A DNA stretch of 64,000 nucleotides from Prauserella marina. GTDB lineage: Bacteria; Actinomycetota; Actinomycetes; Mycobacteriales; Pseudonocardiaceae. Under the pieces are notes generated by a model. The model saw nothing but the letters and a program-made list of their open reading frames with translations. It was not told the DNA's origin and searched no databases. The position numbers were made by a program, and so were the translations under genes. Location of the stretch: the NCBI RefSeq assembly GCF_002240355.1, contig NZ_CP016353.1:5247001-5311000 (forward strand). Direction: 5' to 3'. Positions 37,059 to 46,326 of the stretch are shown piece by piece (the first letter of the stretch is position 1; every line of letters starts with the position of its first letter).

Positions 37059-38810
37059 CCCGCGCTCGACGGCACCGGCGGCGATGACGGCCCGGTTGCG
37101 CTCCGCGACGACGCGGGGATCGGCCTTCACCACCCTGCGGTCGTAGCTGAGCAGGCCGTTGACCTCGTTCTCCACGTCGGTGGTCTGGGTGTAGATCGCG
37201 GCGGAGAGACCGAGGTCGCGCACGACGCTCTCCAGGTCCTCACTGAGCTCCGCGTAGCGGCGGGTCAGCTCCTCCCTGTCGGCCGTCAGCTCGTAGGCGA
37301 GCGGTTCCCCAGGCCACACGTGCCCATCGACGACAAGGCCGAGCCCGCCGTACTCACCGGCGACGGTCGCCCTGCCGTCCTTGAGCAACGGCCGCCCCGG
37401 CCCCACGTAGGTGTGGTCGTCGTAGAGGTCACCCTCGCCCGAATCCGGATGCGAGTGACAACAGTTGACCCCGCTGTCGGCGACGACGAGCCTGCCGGGG
37501 TCGGAAGCCTTGACCTCCTTGGCGACGCGGGCGGTCTCGAACTCGCCCCAGCCCTCGTTGAACGGTACCCACACGACGATCGAGGTGAACCCGCGCAATT
37601 GCTCGATCATGGCGGCCAACTCGGTCTCGAAACGCGAGCGGGCCTTCGCCACAGGCCGCGCCTGCGGTCCTGGCGGGTTGTCGAGAACGACCGGAAGCGA
37701 CGGCATGTCCTGCCACACCAGCAAACCCAGCCGGTCAGCCCAGTAATACCACCGCGCGGGCTCCACCTTGACGTGCTTGCGCACGGTGTTGAAGCCGAGC
37801 GACTTGGTGCGTTCGAGGTCGAACCGCAACGCCTCGTCGGTCGGCGCCGTGTAGCAGCCGTCAGGCCAGTAGCCCTGATCGAGCAGGCCGTGCTGGAAGG
37901 TGATCCGGCCGTTGAGCGCGATGCGGGGCCGTCCGCGCTCGTCGGTGACCAGCTCGACCGAGCGCAGCCCCGCGTAGCTCGTGACCTCGTCGAGAGTGTC
38001 CTTGGCCGTGGAAAGGCGCACGGTGAGGTCGTAGAGGTGAGGATCGTCCGGGTCCCACAGGTGCGGTTCGGGAACGTCGATCCGCAACCGTTCGCCGGTC
38101 CGCCCGCTCACGCGCGCGACGACGGGGCCGCCGGGCTCGGTGACCGTCACCTCCGCCCGCTCACCACCGTGACCACCCGCTCGGACGGTGACATCGAGCC
38201 CACGCTGATCGGAGCCGATCGTGAGCGCCTCGACATACGCCGAAGGCACCGGTTCGATCCACACCGGCTGCCAGATGCCAGAGGATCCGGTGTAGAGGAT
38301 GCCCTCCGGTTTCCTCGCCTGCTTGCCGACGGGAAACGCTCCACTGTTGCCGGAGTCCACGGCGTGCACGAGGATCTCCTGCTCGCCTCCGGCGCGCAGC
38401 ACATCGGTGATGTCGGCGTGGAAACTCGTGTAGCCGCCCTCGTGCTCGGCGACGAGCTGGTGGTTGATCCACACGCGCGCGACCTGGTCGACGGCGCCGA
38501 AGTGCAGCAGGACCCGGTGCCGCGACGGCCAGTCCGCCGGGATCTCGAACGTGCGCCGGTACCACATGTGCTCGTCGGTCCTGCTGATTCCGGACAACGG
38601 CGACTCGGGCGGAAACGGCACGAGAATGGACTCGTCCCGCCACACCGGCCCGTCCCCCGTCCGGCTGGTGTACTCCCAGGGACCGTTGAGGCTGTGCCAC
38701 CTCGGCCGCACGAGCTGCGGCCTCGGGTACTCCGGCAGGCAATGGGCATCATCGACCTGGTCAGTCCACGGTGTGCTCAGCCCGCCCGCTTCCGACGCGG
38801 GACGGGTCAT
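37047..38810 (-). CDS. GH2 family glycoside hydrolase (beta-galactosidase/glucuronidase-like)
   Basis: 587 aa from the ATG at 38810; an in-frame GTG at 38900 would add 30 residues but almost abuts the divergent gene. Domains in order: sugar-binding jelly roll (WHSLNGPWEYTS, MWYRRTFEIPADW, HFGAVDQVARVWINHQLV), an Ig-like domain, then the TIM barrel. The barrel has RKHVKVEPARWYYWADRLGL, acid/base Glu in VVWVPFNEGWGEFET and nucleophile Glu in TVAGEYGGLGL. No signal peptide is seen, so it is probably cytoplasmic. The exact glycoside is unknown. It is wedged antisense inside the glucan cluster. Confidence 0.85.
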   Translation of the reverse strand: MTRPASEAGGLSTPWTDQVDDAHCLPEYPRPQLVRPRWHSLNGPWEYTSRTGDGPVWRDESILVPFPPESPLSGISRTDEHMWYRRTFEIPADWPSRHRVLLHFGAVDQVARVWINHQLVAEHEGGYTSFHADITDVLRAGGEQEILVHAVDSGNSGAFPVGKQARKPEGILYTGSSGIWQPVWIEPVPSAYVEALTIGSDQRGLDVTVRAGGHGGERAEVTVTEPGGPVVARVSGRTGERLRIDVPEPHLWDPDDPHLYDLTVRLSTAKDTLDEVTSYAGLRSVELVTDERGRPRIALNGRITFQHGLLDQGYWPDGCYTAPTDEALRFDLERTKSLGFNTVRKHVKVEPARWYYWADRLGLLVWQDMPSLPVVLDNPPGPQARPVAKARSRFETELAAMIEQLRGFTSIVVWVPFNEGWGEFETARVAKEVKASDPGRLVVADSGVNCCHSHPDSGEGDLYDDHTYVGPGRPLLKDGRATVAGEYGGLGLVVDGHVWPGEPLAYELTADREELTRRYAELSEDLESVVRDLGLSAAIYTQTTDVENEVNGLLSYDRRVVKADPRVVAERNRAVIAAGAVERGSAS

Positions 38811-38902
38811 CGACGCGTTCGGCTGGATCACCGTTCCGATGTTGGCAGACGTCAGTGGGACGTGTCGCCACCCGGAATCCGACTCGTGAGTAACCTCCAC
38901 TC

Positions 38903-40156
38903 ATGCGCGTGCTGATGCTGTCGTGGGAGTACCCGCCCGTCGTGGTCGGGGGCCTTGCCCGCCACGTCCACGCACTCGCCCGTCACCTGGTCAAAGACGG
39001 TCACGAAGTGGTCGTTCTGTGCAGGCATCCGGCAGGCACGGACGCGGAGACCCACCCGGCGACCGACAGGGTCGCCGAGGGCGTCCGCATCATCAGGGTC
39101 GCCGAGGATCCGATGCACGTGACCTTCGAACGCGACCTCGTCGCCTGGACGCTCGCCATGGGGCACGCGATGGTCAGGGCGGGTACCGCGCTGTTTCGTA
39201 CCTGGCGGCCCGATGTCGTGCACGCCCACGACTGGCTCGTGACCCATCCCGCGATCGCGCTGGCCGAAGCCGCGAGAGCGCCGCTGGTCGGCACGATTCA
39301 CGCGACCGAGGCCGGACGGCATTCCGGCTGGCTCTCCCACCCGCTCAACCAGCAGGTCCACTCCGTCGAGTGGTGGCTGGCCAACAGGGTCGACGCGCTC
39401 ATCACCTGCTCACAGGCCATGCGCGCGGAGGTCGCCCACCTGTTCGAGATCGAGGGCGACGGCATCACCGTCATCCACAACGGCATCGAGGAACGCACCT
39501 GGTGGGTGCCCGACGACGAGATCGAGTCGGCCAGGCTCGCGCACAGTCCCGGCGGCGCCCCGCTGCTGTTGTACTTCGGAAGGCTGGAGTGGGAGAAGGG
39601 CGTGCAGGACCTGCTCGCCGCGTTGCCAGCCATCCGTGAGCGGCACGAGGGAACCCGGCTCGTCGTCGCGGGCAAGGGAAGGCATCTCGACGAACTGGTC
39701 GACCAGACCGCCACGCTGGAACTCGGCGGAGCCGTCGACTTCGTCGGCCACCTCTCGGACAGGGAACTGCGGGCCGTGCTCGCCGCATCCGATGCCGTCG
39801 TGCTGCCCAGCAGGTACGAACCATTCGGCATCGTGGCCCTCGAAGCCGCCGCGGCGCGAAGGCCGCTGGTGGCGTCGACGGCGGGCGGTCTCGGCGAGGT
39901 CGTGGACGACGGAAAGACGGGCCTGGCCTTCACCCCAGGTGACGTCGCCGCCATCGCCGACGCGGTACACCAGGTACTCGGCGACTCCGAAGCCGCGGGA
40001 AAGCGAGCGCTGGCCGCGCAGGCCCGGCTCTCCGCCGACTTCGACTGGGCGCGCATCGCCGCGGCGACCGCGCGCGTGTACCGGAGGACGAGAGTCGGCG
40101 AACCACACGAGCTCGGTCGTCCCAAGATCGCGACCGGAAATGCGTTCGAACCCTAG
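38903..40156 (+). CDS. GT4 family glycosyltransferase (alpha-glucan synthase, Rv3032-like)
   Basis: 417 aa, ATG at 38903. GT-B fold: MRVLMLSWEYPPVVVGGLAR with the donor loop GG, DVVHAHDWLVTHPAIALAEA, GTIHATEAGRHSGWLSHPLN and the C-terminal sugar-nucleotide site LYFGRLEWEKGVQDLLAALP, then PSRYEPFGIVALEAAAARRP (EX7E motif). It matches the actinobacterial alpha-(1,4)-glucosyltransferase of glycogen/methylglucose lipopolysaccharide synthesis. It probably uses ADP- or UDP-glucose and feeds the GH57 branching enzyme upstream. The promoter must lie inside the divergent GH2 gene's 5' end. Confidence 0.88.
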   Translation: MRVLMLSWEYPPVVVGGLARHVHALARHLVKDGHEVVVLCRHPAGTDAETHPATDRVAEGVRIIRVAEDPMHVTFERDLVAWTLAMGHAMVRAGTALFRTWRPDVVHAHDWLVTHPAIALAEAARAPLVGTIHATEAGRHSGWLSHPLNQQVHSVEWWLANRVDALITCSQAMRAEVAHLFEIEGDGITVIHNGIEERTWWVPDDEIESARLAHSPGGAPLLLYFGRLEWEKGVQDLLAALPAIRERHEGTRLVVAGKGRHLDELVDQTATLELGGAVDFVGHLSDRELRAVLAASDAVVLPSRYEPFGIVALEAAAARRPLVASTAGGLGEVVDDGKTGLAFTPGDVAAIADAVHQVLGDSEAAGKRALAAQARLSADFDWARIAAATARVYRRTRVGEPHELGRPKIATGNAFEP

Positions 40157-40221
40157 GACACACTCCCTTTCGCTCGGTTAGCCTCCGGTGCGCGACAGAT
40201 CAAGCGACACAGGGGGAACGA

Positions 40222-41223
40222 GTGCGAAGGCGGAATCTTCTCAAGGCCGTTGCGGGTCTCGGAGCGGGAGCCGCGCTCGCGGGCGCGCTGCCCGCTACGA
40301 CGAGTGCGGCCGGGGTCCGCGGGGCGGGAACGACCAGCAGGGGCGGCTCCAACTACGCGTGGTACCGATTGGACGGTTGCGACAGGGAGCCCTACGGCGT
40401 CGTCAACAGCTTCCACAAGGCACCGGAAACCATCGCGGGGCAACTTCAGGCCATGTACGACGCGGGGCAGCGGCGCCTGCGCATCCCGCTCTTTCACCGC
40501 AGGGGCCCGGAATCGGGCACACTGCTCGATTCGACCGGCGGCGACCTTTCCGCGCAGAACCGGAAGAACCTCACCGACCTGCTGACGCTCGTCAGGGAAA
40601 CCAGGTTCGAGGAAGTCCAGATCAGCTTCATTCCCAGCGGGGGCAACACCCCGTTCGAATGGCCACAGTGGAATCCCGGCCTCTACGAGGAGAACCGGAG
40701 CATCGTCCACAATATCCGGCCACTGATCGCGGACGCGGGAATCCACTACCGGATCGACCTCTACAACGAGGCGATTCCGACCGTGGGGCAAGAGGTTCTG
40801 TTGCGCTACGCGCGAGAATTGTGGGCCGACTACACCTCGGCGTACGGCAAGAACGACACCATCGGGTTCTCGACCATCGCCAACCCCGACAGGGTCCGCC
40901 GGATTCCCGAGGTCTACGGAACGAACCCGCCGCACCTGTTCGATTTCCACTTCTACTTCAACGAGCAGTTCGACGAGTACGGCAAGTTCATGGAAACGCA
41001 CCGGATCATGAACGAGCACGGTTACCTGGGGCAGGGCTGGACCATCGGCGAGATGCACTACAACGACCCCGTCGCGGCCGACCAGCTTTCCCGTGCCATC
41101 GCGGACAGTGGCAGGAGGGTGTACTACGCGTTGCAGTGGCCATGGACGAGGGACAAGCGGTGTGAACACGTCGACGTCACGCCGCCGATTGACTTCGACC
41201 GCTACCTGGCGGTGGGCTTCTAG
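40222..41223 (+). CDS. Tat-exported putative glycoside hydrolase of unassigned family
   Basis: 333 aa, GTG at 40222 with GGGGGA upstream. The N-terminus RRRNLLKAVAGLGAGAALAG is a twin-arginine signal (RRNLLK), with a probable AxA cleavage near residue 31. The mature part looks like a TIM barrel of clan GH-A: acid/base candidate Glu in YRIDLYNEAIPTVGQE (near residue 185) and nucleophile candidate Glu in TIGEMHYNDPV (near residue 277). Aromatic substrate residues are in FDFHFYFNEQFDEY and YALQWPWTRD. No specific GH family could be named. It follows the GT4 gene by 65 bp, so it may process an exported glycan. Confidence 0.65.
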   Translation: MRRRNLLKAVAGLGAGAALAGALPATTSAAGVRGAGTTSRGGSNYAWYRLDGCDREPYGVVNSFHKAPETIAGQLQAMYDAGQRRLRIPLFHRRGPESGTLLDSTGGDLSAQNRKNLTDLLTLVRETRFEEVQISFIPSGGNTPFEWPQWNPGLYEENRSIVHNIRPLIADAGIHYRIDLYNEAIPTVGQEVLLRYARELWADYTSAYGKNDTIGFSTIANPDRVRRIPEVYGTNPPHLFDFHFYFNEQFDEYGKFMETHRIMNEHGYLGQGWTIGEMHYNDPVAADQLSRAIADSGRRVYYALQWPWTRDKRCEHVDVTPPIDFDRYLAVGF

Positions 41224-41249
41224 CCCCGCGCGCCTGGACGGCGCGAGGC

Positions 41250-41480
41250 GTGCGCGAGTCCCGTGTTCGTGTGCGCGAGTCCCCCGTCCAGGTGGCCGAG
41301 ATCCGCACTCCCGTCGCCGAGTTCTGCACCCAGGAGCGCGAGTTCTGCACCCAGGCCGCCGAGATCCGCACCCAGGAGCGCGAGGTGCGCGCTCGGGCGC
41401 GTGAGGTGCGCACTCAAACCGTTGAGTTCTGCGTCAAGGACAGCGAGATCCGCGCTCGGATGCGTGACGCGCGCTCGGTG
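41250..41480 (+). repeat. Array A: eleven contiguous 21-bp repeats, forward
   Basis: Units of exactly 21 nt start at 41250, 41271, 41292, 41313, 41334, 41355, 41376, 41397, 41418, 41439 and 41460. The best-conserved core is CGAGTTCTGCACCCAG or its variants CGAGATCCGCACCCAG and CGAGGTGCGCGCTCGG. The 3-5 bases joining cores vary. It begins 27 bp after the glycosidase stop. There are no spacers and no fixed flanking repeats. It is the same family as 5950-6042 and the inverse of 41603-41787. Confidence 0.9.
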
Positions 41481-41602
41481 CGGGCGGGCGGGACGTTCAC
41501 ACGCGCACCAGCCCCACAATCCGCTACCGGGCATGCTTGGCCGGAAACCCAGACACCGGTGTCCCGTTGGCAACCCGCCGCCGGAACGCCGATGTCGGAG
41601 AC

Positions 41603-41787
41603 CCGAACGCGGACCTCGGCGACCTGAGTGCAGAACTCGCGGACAAACGCGGGACTCGCCGAGCCGAACGCAGAACTCGGCAGCCCGAATGCAGAACTCG
41701 GCGACCTGAGTGCAGAACTCGGCGACCTGAGTGCAGAACTCGGCGACCTGGACGGGGGACTCGCGCACGAACACGGGACTCGCCCGG
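41603..41787 (-). repeat. Array B: nine 21-bp repeats, inverted relative to array A
   Basis: Read on the plus strand the unit is CTGAGTGCAGAACTCGGCGAC, the reverse complement of the array A core. Units lie at 41603, 41624, 41645 (19 nt), 41664, 41685, 41706, 41727, 41748 and 41769 (19 nt). Two adjacent units (41706 and 41727) are identical. Arrays A and B face each other across a 122-bp spacer, so a transcript through the region could fold into a long imperfect hairpin. Confidence 0.9.
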
Positions 41788-41985
41788 CGGCCCCACCCGG
41801 CACGATGACCCCGGCGGCCCGGCACGGCGACCCCGGCGGCCCGGCACGACCCGGCGGCGGGCGCGGGTCAGCCCGGCTCGGCGCGACCCGGCGACCCGGG
41901 GCACGACCCGGCGGCCTCCAGCCCGACGCGACCCGGGCAAGCCCCGGCGGCCCGGGGCACGAACCCGGCGGCGCGGGCGCGGGCG
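41788..41985. repeat. GC-rich low-complexity tract of CCCGGCGGCC-type words
   Basis: About 200 bp next to array B made of irregularly repeated words such as CCCGGCGGCCCGGCACG and CGACCCGGCGGC. It is almost pure G+C, without the 21-bp period. No gene is seen in it. It may be a degenerate extension of the repeat region or a termination/pause region for the convergent SnoaL-like gene. Confidence 0.6.
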
Positions 41986-41989
41986 TGGG

Positions 41990-42448
41990 TCAGAAGATCG
42001 GGAACCGGGTTCCTCGGTCGGCTTCCGGACGCGGACCGTGGATCCTCCGCTCATCGGCCGCGATCGGCAGGTCGTTGATACTCGCCTCCCTGCGTCGCAT
42101 CAATCCGTCCTCGGTGAACTCCCACAGCTCGTTGCCGTAGCTGCGCCACCACTGACCGGCACTGTCGTGGCATTCGTACTGGAAACGCACCGCGATCCGG
42201 TCGTCCGTGAAGGCCCACAACTCCTTTCGCAGCGCGTAATCCAGTTCTCGCTGCCACTTCGCGCTGAGAAAGTCGACGATCCGCGCCCTGCCCTCGATGT
42301 GCTGATCCCGGTTGCGCCACACGGAATCCTCGGTGTAGGCAAGCGCGACCCGCTCGGGGTCACGGGTGTTCCACGCGTCTTCCGCGGCCTGCACCTTCCG
42401 CGCCGCGGTGACGGCGTCGAACGGCGGGAACGGGGGACGTGGCGCCAT
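41990..42448 (-). CDS. SnoaL-like/NTF2-fold protein (DUF1348 type)
   Basis: 152 aa from the ATG at 42448, with AAGGAG seven nt upstream; a GTG two codons earlier is less well placed. The compact NTF2 fold includes [80 protein letters not shown] and [20 protein letters not shown]. It matches the DUF1348 family of small stress- or solvent-related proteins; the catalytic function is unknown. It is divergent from a TetR gene with two strong operators between, so it is very likely TetR-controlled. Confidence 0.82.
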   Translation of the reverse strand: MAPRPPFPPFDAVTAARKVQAAEDAWNTRDPERVALAYTEDSVWRNRDQHIEGRARIVDFLSAKWQRELDYALRKELWAFTDDRIAVRFQYECHDSAGQWWRSYGNELWEFTEDGLMRRREASINDLPIAADERRIHGPRPEADRGTRFPIF

Positions 42449-42470
42449 GATCACTCTCCTTACCTACCAA

Positions 42471-42490
42471 GGGAGAACGATCGTTCTCCC
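42471..42490. promoter_or_regulatory. 20-bp perfect palindrome, TetR operator 1
   Basis: GGGAGAACGATCGTTCTCCC is fully symmetric. It lies between the SnoaL-like and TetR genes, 23 bp upstream of the SnoaL-like start. Confidence 0.85.
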
Positions 42491-42503
42491 TTGCGCTAGG
42501 CTA

Positions 42504-42519
42504 GAGAACAATCGTTCTC
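42504..42519. promoter_or_regulatory. 16-bp palindrome, TetR operator 2
   Basis: GAGAAC-AATC-GTTCTC repeats the core of operator 1. The two centres are 31 bp apart, close to three helical turns, so two TetR dimers could bind the same face of the DNA. Confidence 0.82.
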
Positions 42520-42540
42520 GACGCCAGGGGCTGATCGACC

Positions 42541-43116
42541 GTGAATCGCGAGGAGGCAACGCGGCGGCTACTCGACGCCGCCGAGGCAGAGTTCTACGAG
42601 CACGGCATCCAGGCCGTCGGCATGGCCGCCATCCGGGAACGTTCCGGCGTCTCGCTCAAGCGGCTCTACCAATGCTTCCCCGCCAAGGAAGACCTTGTGC
42701 TCGCCTACCTCTCCCGCAGGGACCTGCGCTGGCTCGACTCACTCGCCGACCACGTCACCGCCAACGCGGCGACGCCGGCGGAGGCCGTGCTCGCGGTGTT
42801 CGACTGGCTGCACCTCTGGTTCGCCGAGGACGGATTTCACGGCTGCGCCTTCATCAATTCCTTCGGCGAGCTGGGAAGCACCTCACCGGTCATCGCCGAA
42901 GCCGGAATCCGGCACAAGGACCGGCTCAGGGAGTACCTGCGCGATCTCGTGAGCCAACTCGAAGTCACCGATGTCGACAAGCTCACCGATCAGCTCTTCA
43001 GCCTCGTCGAAGGTGCCACCGTGATCGCGGGAATGTCCGGCCGCCAGGACATCGCGTTGTCGAGCAAGGCGGCAGCGGCGACGCTCCTCGAAGCACGCCT
43101 GCCCTCCGCGCGGTGA
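42541..43116 (+). CDS. TetR family transcriptional regulator
   Basis: 191 aa, GTG at 42541 with AGGGG about ten nt upstream. HTH: EATRRLLDAAEAEFYEHGIQ, then AVGMAAIRERSGVSLKRLYQ and CFPAKEDLVLAYLSRRDLRW. The C-terminal TetR_C domain contains FDWLHLWFAEDGFHGCAFIN. It is the AcrR-type regulator with the GAGAACGATCGTTCTC operator type. It probably represses itself and the divergent SnoaL-like gene. Confidence 0.92.
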   Translation: MNREEATRRLLDAAEAEFYEHGIQAVGMAAIRERSGVSLKRLYQCFPAKEDLVLAYLSRRDLRWLDSLADHVTANAATPAEAVLAVFDWLHLWFAEDGFHGCAFINSFGELGSTSPVIAEAGIRHKDRLREYLRDLVSQLEVTDVDKLTDQLFSLVEGATVIAGMSGRQDIALSSKAAAATLLEARLPSAR

Positions 43117-43135
43117 TCCCACCAGAACCAAGGCA

Positions 43136-43179
43136 AAGGGGCATCGCCGGTGCGTGCGGGCGCACCGGCGATGCCCCTT
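43136..43179. terminator. Strong bidirectional hairpin terminator
   Basis: AAGGGGCATCGCCGGTGCG (43136-43154), loop TGCGGG, and its exact complement at 43161-43179 form a 19-bp perfect stem between the convergent TetR and malate synthase genes. Confidence 0.93.
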
Positions 43180-43182
43180 CCG

Positions 43183-44787
43183 TCACCTGCCCTCGGTCAG
43201 GTGACGCGCGTAGGCACCGGTGGTGAAGAAGCTCGGCAGCCGCTCCCCTAGCGCGGTCTCGACGAAGACCTCCCTCGCCTCGACCAGCCGGTTGCCGTGC
43301 CCGAGATCGGCGCGCACGACGTCGAGTTCCTCGTCGAGCCACCCGCCGACGAGCTCCTTGGTGATCAACGAGCCGTCCGCGAGTTTCGTACCGTTGCGGA
43401 TCCATTGCCACACCTGGCAGCGCGCGATCTCGGCGGTCGCCGCGTCCTCCATGAGGTTGGCGATGGCCGCGGCTCCGGTTCCCCGCAACCAGGCGTCGAC
43501 ATACCGCAGCGCAACGTTGATGTTGGCCCGCACGCCTTCCTCGGTGACCTCGCCGCCCGTGCTGGCCACGTCGAGCAGATCGGCTTCGCCGACGCTGACG
43601 TCCTCCCTGAGCCTTCCGAGCTGGTTGGGCCAGCCACCGAGCACCTCGTCGAAGACGGCACGGCACACCGGCACGAGCCCTGGGTGGGCGACCCAGGAGC
43701 CGTCGAAGCCGTCACCGGCCTCCCTTTCCTTGTCCTGCTTGACTTTGCCGACCGCGGTGGCGTTGACCTCGGGGTCCCTGCTCGGGATGAACGCCGACAT
43801 CCCGCCGATCGCGTGCGCGCCCCGCTTGTGGCAGGTCCGCACGAGCAGTTCGGTGTAGGAACGCATGAACGGCACCGTCATCGTGACCTGTGCCCTGTCG
43901 GGAAGCACGAAGTCGGCACCGGCCGCGCCGAAGGTCTTGATGAGACTGAAGATGTAGTCCCAGCGTCCCGCGTTCAACCCGGCCGCGTGCTCGCGCAGTT
44001 CGTAAAGGATCTCGTCCATTTCGAACGCGGCGGTGATCGTCTCGATCAGCACCGTCGCCCTGATGGTTCCCCTCGGCAGGCCGAGTTTCCGTTGCGCGAA
44101 ACGGAAAACGTCGTTCCACAATCGCGCCTCGTGATGGCTTTCCAGCTTCGGGAGGTAGAAATAAGGACCGCTACCACGTGCGACGAGCCGCCGTGCGTTG
44201 TGGAAGAAGTACAGTCCGAAGTCGACCAGGCTTGCCGAAACCGGCCTCCCGTCGATCCGGATGTGCTTCTCCACGAGATGCCAGCCTCGGGGCCTCGCCA
44301 CGATCGTCGCCGGGCTGTCGCCGATCGTGTACCGCTTGCCGTTCTCCGTGAAGTCGATGTCCCGCCGGATCGCGTCGTAGAGGTTGAGCTGTCCTCCGAC
44401 GATGTTGTGCCAGGTCGGCGACGTCGCGTCCTCGAAGTCGGCGAGCCACACCTTCGCGCCGGAGTTGAGGGCGTTGACGGTCATCTTGCGGTCCGTCGGC
44501 CCCGTGATCTCGACGCGCCTGTCCTCAAGTCCCTGCGCGGGAGGTGCCACCTGCCACGACTCGTCGCCGCGAATGGCCCTCGTCTCGGGGAGGAAGCCGA
44601 GCTGCTCCTCACCGGAGGCGAGCCGTTCCCTGCGCTTCCTACGCTCGTCGAGCAGTACCCTTCGCCTGCCCGCGAACGCGTTGTCCAGCGCTGCGACGAA
44701 CTCCAGCGCCGAGGGGGTGAGGATCTCGCCGAACCGGTCACCTGCCGATCCGGCGACCTCCAGCCGGTAGTTGAGCGTGCCAGTCAT
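43183..44787 (-). CDS. aceB: Malate synthase A
   Basis: 534 aa, ATG with GGAGG upstream. It condenses glyoxylate and acetyl-CoA to malate. Landmarks: [60 protein letters not shown] (active-site Glu near residue 250 and Asp), [24 protein letters not shown] and [20 protein letters not shown] (catalytic Asp region near residue 370). The length fits the A-type rather than the ~720-aa G-type. It lies 35 bp after aceA, same strand, so it is co-transcribed as an aceA-aceB glyoxylate operon. Confidence 0.96.
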   Translation of the reverse strand: MTGTLNYRLEVAGSAGDRFGEILTPSALEFVAALDNAFAGRRRVLLDERRKRRERLASGEEQLGFLPETRAIRGDESWQVAPPAQGLEDRRVEITGPTDRKMTVNALNSGAKVWLADFEDATSPTWHNIVGGQLNLYDAIRRDIDFTENGKRYTIGDSPATIVARPRGWHLVEKHIRIDGRPVSASLVDFGLYFFHNARRLVARGSGPYFYLPKLESHHEARLWNDVFRFAQRKLGLPRGTIRATVLIETITAAFEMDEILYELREHAAGLNAGRWDYIFSLIKTFGAAGADFVLPDRAQVTMTVPFMRSYTELLVRTCHKRGAHAIGGMSAFIPSRDPEVNATAVGKVKQDKEREAGDGFDGSWVAHPGLVPVCRAVFDEVLGGWPNQLGRLREDVSVGEADLLDVASTGGEVTEEGVRANINVALRYVDAWLRGTGAAAIANLMEDAATAEIARCQVWQWIRNGTKLADGSLITKELVGGWLDEELDVVRADLGHGNRLVEAREVFVETALGERLPSFFTTGAYARHLTEGR

Positions 44788-44822
44788 GTCTTCCTCCGAG
44801 GCAAGAGCGCGAGAACACCGAC

Positions 44823-46118
<1,296 letters not shown>

Positions 46119-46148
46119 CGGGCCTCTCCACCTCTTACAACAGCAACG

Positions 46149-46165
46149 TTTGCGAACTTTGCGAT
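46149..46165. promoter_or_regulatory. Tandem RamB-like sites near aceA
   Basis: TTTGCGAAC followed by TTTGCGAT at 9-bp spacing, 31 bp upstream of the aceA start. TTTGC with flanking A/T is the core of the RamB box known from corynebacterial and mycobacterial glyoxylate genes. Confidence 0.65.
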
Positions 46166-46221
46166 TACTCGCTTTGCTGGTAAGACCATGACATGAGCCG
46201 GGAAAACCAAGCCAGAGCGCG

Positions 46222-46237
46222 AATTTGCCAATTTGTG
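46222..46237. promoter_or_regulatory. Degenerate RamB-like repeats
   Basis: AATTTGCC followed directly by AATTTGTG, 8 bp apart, in the middle of the aceA-ramB divergent region. Weaker than the flanking pairs. Confidence 0.4.
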
Positions 46238-46254
46238 CTAATTTTTCCTAACAT

Positions 46255-46272
46255 CTTGCGAAGCTTGCGAAT
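46255..46272. promoter_or_regulatory. Tandem RamB-like sites near ramB
   Basis: CTTGCGAAG and CTTGCGAAT are adjacent at exactly 9-bp spacing, 54 bp upstream of the ramB start. They probably serve autoregulation. Confidence 0.6.
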
Positions 46273-46326
46273 TCACCGATCCGCTTGATCGGTACGGAAA
46301 CAGACCTTTCGAAGGGAACGGTCAGC

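Noticed and set aside
41250-41787. CRISPR array
   Set aside because: The units are contiguous, have no unique spacers and no cas genes are near.
41250-41803. Open frames through the 21-bp arrays on both strands, encoding heptad-like repeats such as VAEFCTQ
   Set aside because: A 21-nt period automatically gives seven-residue repeats in all open frames. There is no ribosome site or conserved start, and unit variation does not favour one frame. Treated as repeat DNA.
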